Position numbers and translations under genes: made by a program. 58,231 nucleotides of DNA from CAZEAN01 sp964510225 (GTDB lineage: Bacteria; Planctomycetota; Planctomycetia; Isosphaerales; Isosphaeraceae), in contig CAZEAN010000023.1 in the NCBI GenBank assembly GCA_964510225.1, positions 1 to 58,231 of the forward strand, given 5' to 3'. Position 1 is the first letter of the stretch. Each line of letters opens with the position of its first letter. Below, piece after piece: positions 52,387-58,231 of the stretch. The notes beneath the pieces were generated by a model. The model was given only the letters and a program-made list of their open reading frames with translations. It was not told where the DNA came from and did not search any database.

Positions 52387-52653
52387 TCACTTGCGGAGCA
52401 ATTTTAGAACGTTGTGGTCCTTGGCTCCGGTGATTTCGACACCTTGAATCGCTGTGCCCCACTTCACGCAGTCGAGGACAATCTTGTTGGTTGTTGCCCT
52501 GGCGAGTTGTGAACAGAGATTTGCCCAGTTGGACCGCCCGAAGCGGATCATCGCACACATGAGCTCTAAATGCTGGCCAACAAACTGGTAATGGTCTGAG
52601 AGTTGACGCTGACTCAGTTGAAACAGATGGTCATCAACACGGTAAAGCCGACT
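52387..52653 (-). pseudogene. Possible decayed gene with a readable C-terminal part
   Basis: One minus-strand frame is open from 52653 to a stop at 52387-52389 and reads as plausible protein: F-Q-L-S-Q-R-Q-L-S-D-H-Y, N-K-I-V-L-D-C-V-K-W-G, V-E-I-T-G-A-K-D-H-N-V-L-K-L-L. The only Met is at 52560, with no ribosome site, so it may be a truncated gene. No family is recognised. The end lies in the repeated 55 bases. Confidence 0.3.
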
Positions 52654-52801
52654 TCATGTTGACGGCCCTGGATTTCTCATGGAAAGCATGGAGGCAAGAG
52701 AGTATCGTTGGCTCTTGGCAACGTAGGTCAGTTGTTCCTGAAGTCGTTCTCCGTTATAGCACCGTTGATCCATCGACTCCAGCTATCGAGGACTTAAGAC
52801 A

Positions 52802-53644
52802 ATGACTACTCAAACCGCCCACAAACAACCTGCTGGTCAAGGATTGGAAACTCGCTTGACCACGTATGCGAAGGCAGCGACTGCAGTCGCTGCTACTGCC
52901 TCCGCCATTGGGATCGGTACCAATGCCGATGCCGATGTTGTATTCTTCGATCCCGACAGCGTCAGCATCACCGGGCCGGGTCGCCATCAATTGTTTATCG
53001 ACGTTAATGAAGGTGTCGTAAACACAACCGATTTCGACGGTGCCGATTTTGCCCTCGATCTTCTCTCGTACACAGGTGGATATGGCTTTCGAAGCCAGGG
53101 CAGGATAAGGTTGTTCCGACAAGAAGATAATGAGTTCCTTGTCTCTTTCTTTTCAGAGACTGCTTACCGCTTCTATTCCGTAGCCCGACTCGGCAGTGAT
53201 GTAAGCGTTGGTACACCAAACCAGATGGGGAGTAGTGGGACGTTTTTTGCTTTCACTAATTTTAGCACCAATGATAATCCCGATTCTCCTGTTACAGTTA
53301 CCAATAATTTAGCCAAATATATCGGAGGATATGGTTTCTCGTATGGAAATTGGTTGGGTCTAGGTACAGGATTCCTTGGTCTCAAGTTCGATGTTGACGG
53401 CAATACCCATTTTGGCTGGTTGAACATCACTCTGGGGCCAAGCGCGAACCCAAGAGACCGATTAGTGGTCACTCTGAACAGCTTTGCTTACGAGGACGAG
53501 CCCAACACCCCAATCGTCACCACCATTCCTGCGTTGATCCCAGAACCTTCCTCGCTTGCCTTGCTTTCGCTCGGAGCAATTGGATTGGCAGCCTTCCGTC
53601 GACTCGGACGCGGTAAAAAGCCCGAGATCGTCACCTACGATTGA
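52802..53644 (+). CDS. PEP-CTERM exported protein inside the repeated unit
   Basis: A basic N-terminus and hydrophobic signal (A-A-T-A-V-A-A-T-A-S-A, about residues 25-40) are followed by a beta-rich domain rich in Asn, Gly and Asp. The tail is I-P-E-P-S-S-L-A-L-L-S-L-G-A-I-G-L, the PEP-CTERM sorting signal, ending with basic R-R-L-G-R-G. Exosortase would cut and replace this tail; no exosortase is in the window. ATG 52802 has GAGGA 9 bases upstream. The gene appears at least twice in the tandem unit. The middle is unlike known enzymes; it is probably a matrix or surface structural protein. Confidence 0.88.
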   Translation: MTTQTAHKQPAGQGLETRLTTYAKAATAVAATASAIGIGTNADADVVFFDPDSVSITGPGRHQLFIDVNEGVVNTTDFDGADFALDLLSYTGGYGFRSQGRIRLFRQEDNEFLVSFFSETAYRFYSVARLGSDVSVGTPNQMGSSGTFFAFTNFSTNDNPDSPVTVTNNLAKYIGGYGFSYGNWLGLGTGFLGLKFDVDGNTHFGWLNITLGPSANPRDRLVVTLNSFAYEDEPNTPIVTTIPALIPEPSSLALLSLGAIGLAAFRRLGRGKKPEIVTYD

Positions 53645-54371
53645 GTTGCTCCCACCCACCATGAACAAACAACTCCTCCCAGGCATGCTCTCGTTCTGAC
53701 AAACGGATCCTACCATTGCGGGCCCTGAAGCGTGACGGCTCACGCCTGGGGGCTCGGCTGATTCCTGGATTGAGACTCTGCGCTTGAGCAGGCACTCCTC
53801 ATTCGCAAGATCACACGTTGCCACTTCTTTCACTTGCGGAGCAATTTTAGAACGTTGNNNNNNNNNNNNNNNNNNNNNNNNNNNNNNNNNNNNNNNNNNN
53901 NNNNNNNNNNNNNNNNNNNNNNNNNNNNNNNNNNNNNNNNNNNNNNNNNNNNNNNNNGGCTCGGCTGATTCCTGGATTGAGACTCTGCGCTTGAGCAGGC
54001 ACTCCTCATTCGTAGGAAATTCAACTGCGTCATTGATGCTTGTGCCTTACCTAGCGCGGTGAGTTTTGACTCTCGGTTTCATTCCTCGATACTCGTCCAA
54101 GACCTTCACAAAACCGGTGACGTCTTTCTGTTAGGCGAAGATCTGAAGTGGAACGTGTTGATCTCTGATCAACCATTGGCTTGAACGCCTGGACCGTGTT
54201 GCAAAAATGCAACAACATCGGCTCTTAAACCGGCGTGTTCTTGTGTGCGTAGGCCGCCGTCTTTGATAATGATCTCGCTCTCGACTATGAGAAGCATATT
54301 TTCGATAAATTTGATCCGATTTGGATCAAAGTTAATCCGATTTGGATCATCGTTCCCAAAGGAGTAGTTTC
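53645..54371. other. Intergenic region with a 100-N gap and two 55-base repeat copies
   Basis: The gap is 53858-53957. The left edge is the second copy of the unit start; the right edge (53958-54012) is a copy of the unit end. After 54012 the sequence is unique. No gene is evident until the second PEP-CTERM gene at 54372. Confidence 0.85.
54310..54347. promoter_or_regulatory. Two operator-like inverted repeats 21 bases apart
   Basis: TTTGATCC (54310-54317) and GGATCAAA (54323-54330) form an 8-bp palindrome around GATTT. A second, weaker copy (54335-54338 with 54344-54347, same GATTT centre) lies exactly 21 bases on. Two helical turns place both on one DNA face, upstream of the second PEP-CTERM gene. 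A regulator dimer pair is suggested but not shown. Confidence 0.5.
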
Positions 54372-55073
54372 ATGAATTCGCGTACCGTTTCCGTTGCAGC
54401 CGCTCTCCTCGTTGTTCTCAGTGCCTCGGCTCAGGCTGACCCGATTACGTCGACCGAAGCTGTAACCAACTGGAGCCGACAGGACAGCCCAATCGTCGAT
54501 TCTAATACAGACGTTTGGACCGACAATTCGCCGTTCATCGATTACATCTTTAACTCCGGTGGTTCGCTGATCAGCGACTTCACGCAGGACACCGACTTCA
54601 CCTTCTCGGCGGACATCACCAATCTCGACACAGACAATGACCGCTATGGGATCGTTTTCGGTTGGCAAGACTCTCAGAATCACTACCGCGTTTCGTGGGA
54701 GCGTGGTGGGCTCAGCGACAATGGGTTTCGGGGCTTGAACTTCCTACGCGAAGTGAACAACACGGTGACGAACCTCTTCACCACCAACATCAATTGGCAA
54801 TTGGGCGAGGTCTATGATGTGACGGCCGGTCGATCCGGAAGTAGCATCTTCTTCAACATCGTTCGGGAATCTGACAGCGCCATCATCGCGAGCCAGTCGG
54901 TTGTCGACACGACATTTACTACGGGAAATGTGGGCCTCTTTACGCGGAGCCAACGAACCCGATTCGGTGACCTCGATTTCTCTGTGATTCCAGAACCTTC
55001 GACACTCACCTTGCTCGGTATCGCTGGGGTTCTTGGCGCTGGTTATCGATTCCGACGACGGTTGTCCCGCTAA
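54372..55073 (+). CDS. PEP-CTERM exported protein with a concanavalin-like domain
   Basis: ATG 54372 has AAAGGAG 7 bases upstream; an earlier start at 54342 would cover that site. A signal peptide ends at A-S-A-Q-A. The body resembles LamG/DUF1080-type jelly rolls: I-F-N-S-G-G, F-T-F-S-A-D-I-T-N, Y-G-I-V-F-G-W-Q-D and Y-D-V-T-A-G-R-S-G. The tail is V-I-P-E-P-S-T-L-T-L-L-G-I-A-G-V and R-F-R-R-R. It is likely a carbohydrate-binding surface protein. It differs in sequence from the PEP-CTERM protein in the repeated unit. Confidence 0.9.
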   Translation: MNSRTVSVAAALLVVLSASAQADPITSTEAVTNWSRQDSPIVDSNTDVWTDNSPFIDYIFNSGGSLISDFTQDTDFTFSADITNLDTDNDRYGIVFGWQDSQNHYRVSWERGGLSDNGFRGLNFLREVNNTVTNLFTTNINWQLGEVYDVTAGRSGSSIFFNIVRESDSAIIASQSVVDTTFTTGNVGLFTRSQRTRFGDLDFSVIPEPSTLTLLGIAGVLGAGYRFRRRLSR

Positions 55074-55614
55074 GAACTCCGATCACTCTTGAAGATCTTC
55101 AACGGCGGCTCCTCCGTCTCGTAAGCAAGCGATCGCAACGCCGAACAGAAGCCGAGGTGATCACAGGACGAAGGAGCCTGAATCGCCTCGGCGCCCGACC
55201 AACCTTGGTGTCGGTATCGAGCTGAAAATAGTCTGTACTAGAGGTCAAAGACTATGCTGAAATAGGGATGCCACTTGCCTGTCACACCCTTGGTTGCGGA
55301 CATCGTCGCTAGCTGACCCGCAATCCATCTATGTAAGGAGGGTGTTGAGTCTACCGAAGATAGCGGAACTTGTTCGTGCCTCACTGGCGGACTCATTCCT
55401 CGATCAAGGAAAAGAACAACCTCTTCAGGATCCACAAGTACCCGAATTCCGGGAGTGTGTTGACCTCGTCGACTGGAATGAGGATCATTTGTGTTCAACG
55501 TCCCACGATGGAAATCGTCTACTTGGGGCGTCTTGAGGTCATCGTGATCTATCTTTTGAACGATCGACCCTGAACCCGAAGCCGATGCTTTTCCGAACAA
55601 GAGGGAGTAAGGCG
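55074..55614. other. Intergenic; a protein-like antisense frame only
   Basis: No gene can be supported. A minus-strand frame at 55238-55580 reads partly like protein (V-L-V-D-P-E-E-V-V-L-F-L-D-R-G) but has no ribosome site and runs into the antisense of the next gene. It may be a decayed gene. Confidence 0.4.
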
Positions 55615-56904
55615 ATGCAAGGTCCTTGCAACGGTAGCCGTCGACGATTTCTACAAACGAGTGCTGCCGCGGGTGCGGCCCTCGCCGCTGCCGACCAGGT
55701 GACTGGCGCTCCGCAACAAGGTGCCCCAGAGTCTTCGATTCCTCAGGTGACCCTTGGTGGGACGGGTCAAAAAGTGACCAAGCTCGGCATGGGCTCGAGT
55801 TGGTCGATTGATCCTGGCTTTGTGCAAAAAGCACTCGCACTCGGTGTTCGCTACATCGACACCTCCGAATCATACGAGAACCGACGCGCCGAACAAGTGA
55901 TCGGTCAAGTCCTCGACCGCACCGGTTTCCGGAAAGATGTCTACCTTGTCTCAAAAACGACCCGTTATCGCGGTGTCGCCGATCCGGTCCCGGTCTTCCT
56001 CAGCGAGATCGAAGGAAGCCTGGAACGCCTTCAGACCGATTACCTTGACTGTTACTACATCCATGGGATTTCGGGCGATTACTTGAAGATGCTCAAGGAC
56101 CCAGCCGTCAAGGGGGTTTTCGAGCGCTTGAAGTCGGAAGGAAAGATTAAGTTCGCCGGCTTCTCCTGCCATGATCCTTATCTCCCGGAACTTCTCGAGA
56201 CTGCTGCTGATGTCGGTTGGATCGATCAGGTGATGATCCAGTACAACTTCCGCTTCACGAACCGTCGACGACGGGGTGGACCAGCACAGGATTCGGATCC
56301 GGTAGCCGTCCGAACCTTCCACGATAAGCTACAACGTGCTGTGGACAAGGCATCGGCTGCCAACATCGCGATGGTCGCCATGAAGACCCAAGGTGGCGCT
56401 GAAGCAGTCCTTAGCGCTGTCGATAATGAGCAAGAGCTCTTCAAGGCCGACCAGACCCTGAAGCGAATGAAAGAGGAAGGGGTCAAGAAACAGGTCGCTG
56501 CGCTCAAAGCTGCCTGGGCAGACGAACGGATGCACGTCGTGGTCTCTGAGATGACCACGACTCGGCAGCTCGCCGAAAACATCGGGGCGAGTAAGGAACC
56601 GCTGACCGTCAAAGAAGCTCGGTTGCTCGAAGAGCACCGACAACAGACAGAGAACCTCTTCTGCCACGGCTGCGGTCATCTCTGCGAATCACCCGCCAAT
56701 GGTGTTCCGGTCGCGAAGGTGATGCGTTATCTCCGCTACTACTCAGCCTACGGAAAGCGTCAAGCTGCTCGGGAACTCTACCAAGCATTGCCGGCTGAAG
56801 CACGAAACGTCGCTCGAGCCGACTTGGAAGCGGCTGAGCGAGCCTGTCCTCACGGCCTCCCGGTCGTGAAGTTGATGACGATTGCCGATCGACATCTCTC
56901 CTGA
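55615..56904 (+). CDS. Aldo/keto reductase with Tat leader and Cys-rich tail
   Basis: ATG 55615 follows GAGGGAG by 7 bases. The leader has S-R-R-R-F-L-Q-T, then an Ala-rich run; the twin Arg points to Tat export. The barrel has D-T-S-E-S-Y-E-N-R (catalytic Asp and Tyr), V-S-K-T (Lys), and Y-I-H-G (His). The C-terminal 90 residues have C-H-G-C-G-H-L-C and a final C-P-H-G, resembling ferredoxin-like Cys sets in the planctomycete AKR group; metal or cluster binding is inferred. A 6-bp hairpin at 56926-56945 follows. Confidence 0.9.
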   Translation: MQGPCNGSRRRFLQTSAAAGAALAAADQVTGAPQQGAPESSIPQVTLGGTGQKVTKLGMGSSWSIDPGFVQKALALGVRYIDTSESYENRRAEQVIGQVLDRTGFRKDVYLVSKTTRYRGVADPVPVFLSEIEGSLERLQTDYLDCYYIHGISGDYLKMLKDPAVKGVFERLKSEGKIKFAGFSCHDPYLPELLETAADVGWIDQVMIQYNFRFTNRRRRGGPAQDSDPVAVRTFHDKLQRAVDKASAANIAMVAMKTQGGAEAVLSAVDNEQELFKADQTLKRMKEEGVKKQVAALKAAWADERMHVVVSEMTTTRQLAENIGASKEPLTVKEARLLEEHRQQTENLFCHGCGHLCESPANGVPVAKVMRYLRYYSAYGKRQAARELYQALPAEARNVARADLEAAERACPHGLPVVKLMTIADRHLS

Positions 56905-56985
56905 TTGTCTTCATTGATAGATTTGGATGACGGACCTCGGTCATCGATCTGTACTTGCTCAAGAGATCTTGGTGAGGATCGATGA

Positions 56986-58068
56986 TTGGGGTCGGATCAG
57001 TTTCAATTTCCTACCACGAATCTAAGTAATCTGATGGCGACCTCTGAGGCGGTGCCGTTGGTGTTAGGGATCGATCTCGGAGGAACCAAAATCCTCGCGG
57101 GAGTTGTTGACCCTGAGCATCAAGTCAGCGGGCGATCGAAAGTAAGCACACCGGCGGCTAGTGGTCCGCAAGCGTTGGCGGAGGCCCTCGAGTACGTCGC
57201 GCGGAGCGCTCTACAAAAAGCGGGAGTAGGGTCAGAATCGGTTGTTGGAATCGGGATCGGGTCGCCAGGTCCACTCGATCTGAAGACCGGTGTTATTCGT
57301 TCAAGCCCAAACCTGGCGATCCAGGACTTTCCACTCAAGGCCGAACTTGAACGACGCCTTGGTCGGCCGGTCGTTGTCCAAAACGACGTGAGGGCAGGGG
57401 GCTACGGGGAGTATAAACTTGGTGCGGGGCGAGGCACTCGCGAGTTCCTCGCCGTTTTTGTCGGAACCGGGATTGGCGGCTGCTTGATCCGTGACGGCCA
57501 GATACTCACCGGTGTGACGGGAAATGCCGGTGAAATTGGCCATCTCGTAGTGAAGCCCGGCGGACCGAAGTGCGGCTGCGGACGTCGAGGGTGTCTGGAA
57601 GCACTCGGAAGCCGAACCGCAATTACTCGGCGTGTCTGGAAGGCAATCAAGACCGGTTCCAAGACCAGCCTAAGTGAAGTTGTGCGAACCAAACGTTCGC
57701 GACTGAAGAGCGGTCAACTTGCTGAAGCGTATCAGCTTCATGACCCCGTAGCACTCTTCGAGGTCGAACGCGCTGCGCATTATCTTGGACTCGCCATTGG
57801 GAGCATCATCAATCTGTTAGGTCCGGAACTGATCGTCATCGGGGGTGGAGTTGCCGAAGCTCTCGGCCAGCCCTTTCTACAACTGATCACCGAGACTGCA
57901 CGGGGACAAGCAATGGCCGATCCCGATCAAGTGGTTCGGATCGAGCTTAGCGAACTCGGCGATGACGCTGGGTTACTCGGGGCGGCATTGATTGCGCAAG
58001 AATCCCTTGGGATCACACCGAAGTCCGGGACGAGCAATCTGACGGATCCACACAATTTTCAAATATAA
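56986..58068 (+). CDS. ROK-family sugar kinase
   Basis: Phosphorylates a sugar, usually glucose or N-acetylmannosamine, with ATP. L-G-I-D-L-G-G-T-K-I near residue 27 is the phosphate loop. G-I-G-S-P-G-P-L-D, V-V-Q-N-D-V-R-A and F-V-G-T-G-I-G-G follow, and the zinc motif is K-C-G-C-G-R-R-G-C-L-E-A. The length of 360 residues is normal. TTG 56986 has GAGG 8 bases upstream; ATG 57034 also fits the family and has no such site. A 15-residue leader frame from 56982 ends just before it. Confidence 0.9.
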   Translation: MGSDQFQFPTTNLSNLMATSEAVPLVLGIDLGGTKILAGVVDPEHQVSGRSKVSTPAASGPQALAEALEYVARSALQKAGVGSESVVGIGIGSPGPLDLKTGVIRSSPNLAIQDFPLKAELERRLGRPVVVQNDVRAGGYGEYKLGAGRGTREFLAVFVGTGIGGCLIRDGQILTGVTGNAGEIGHLVVKPGGPKCGCGRRGCLEALGSRTAITRRVWKAIKTGSKTSLSEVVRTKRSRLKSGQLAEAYQLHDPVALFEVERAAHYLGLAIGSIINLLGPELIVIGGGVAEALGQPFLQLITETARGQAMADPDQVVRIELSELGDDAGLLGAALIAQESLGITPKSGTSNLTDPHNFQI

Positions 58069-58117
58069 GAACTAATCTATTATTAGAAAATCATCGTTAC
58101 GGCACTGGTTCAGTGCA

Positions 58118-58156
58118 AACAACACGGACCTCGACAAGCTGAAGGTCCGCGTTGTT
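58118..58156 (+). terminator. Strong stem-loop behind the ROK gene
   Basis: A 14-bp stem with one mismatch (58118-58131 with 58143-58156) surrounds an 11-base loop, about 50 bases past the stop. A short T-rich run lies just beyond. It could end transcription in both directions. Confidence 0.5.
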
Positions 58157-58231
58157 CAATGAGTTCTTACGATATCTGTAATCCTTCAGCCGATTTCAGC
58201 GATCGGCCTTGGCAGGGGCGGCAACTTGCCA

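Larger units (their letters stand above)
52360..53802. repeat. 1443-bp unit of an unresolved tandem duplication
   Basis: Bases 52360-52414 reappear exactly at 53803-53857, next to the N gap, and bases 53751-53805 reappear exactly at 53958-54012, after the gap. Both copies are 55 bases and both end where the neighbours differ or the N's begin. The unit from 52360 to 53802, with the first PEP-CTERM gene inside, is therefore followed directly by another start of itself, and the gap hides the rest. Confidence 0.82.

Noticed and set aside
55238..55954. 238-codon minus frame
   Set aside because: Overlaps the antisense of the aldo/keto reductase, with no start signal; only a part looks protein-like.

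Overview
The window looks like chromosome from a member of the phylum Planctomycetota (inference from gene content). Pointers are a LEPR-XLL surface protein, two exported proteins with PEP-CTERM tails, a DUF1501 protein with a Tat leader, a secreted sulfatase with a CxPxR maturation motif, a Tat-exported sugar isomerase, and frequent TTG/GTG starts. No rRNA, tRNA or CRISPR array was recognised. A 100-N assembly gap lies at 53858-53957.

Layout. 1-9150: housekeeping and exported proteins (partial unknown gene, MsrA, metallophosphatase, Lys-rich-tail protein, a DEDDh exonuclease fused to a WYL-like domain, a CAP lipoprotein, a serine hydrolase fused to a DUF4185-like propeller). 9243-17343: a co-directional, mostly overlapping glycan-assembly cluster (GT2, CDP-alcohol transferase, GT2, methyltransferase, polysaccharide-deacetylase-like, GT4, GT9). 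17984-25893: EF-hand esterase, another glycosyltransferase-like gene, a SAF-type NAD oxidoreductase, a frameshifted bestrophin, and a methyltransferase/sulfotransferase pair. 25923-36664: small conserved protein, AarF/UbiB kinase, DinB-like protein, PpiC lipoprotein, sulfatase, LEPR-XLL/DUF642 protein, DUF1501 protein.

36849-43961 is the most unusual part. A minus-strand ABC ATPase / FtsX permease / DUF3299 operon resembles zinc-responsive export or assembly loci of proteobacteria, and its permease carries about 100 residues with 30 histidines in the extracytoplasmic loop. It faces a plus-strand operon of a small membrane protein, a thioredoxin-like 2Fe-2S protein, a conserved 97-residue protein, a DsrE-like protein, a CobW-type GTPase and a WD40 protein. 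The CobW gene carries a one-base deletion exactly at its CxCC metal motif. A palindrome sits between the two operons. I infer a two-armed metal-handling system, with the plus-strand arm richer in G+C than its surroundings.

44569-49690: SDR-DUF2867 protein, sugar isomerase, then a probable permuted papain-fold hydrolase beside an IS66 relic that contains a 42-base near-perfect hairpin. 49685-58231: glycerophosphodiesterase, SGNH hydrolase with TPR, two PEP-CTERM genes, an aldo/keto reductase and a ROK kinase. The first PEP-CTERM gene lies in a roughly 1443-bp unit that the assembly shows to be tandemly repeated: both gap edges are exact 55-base repeats of the unit ends, which is the mark of an unresolved de Bruijn loop.
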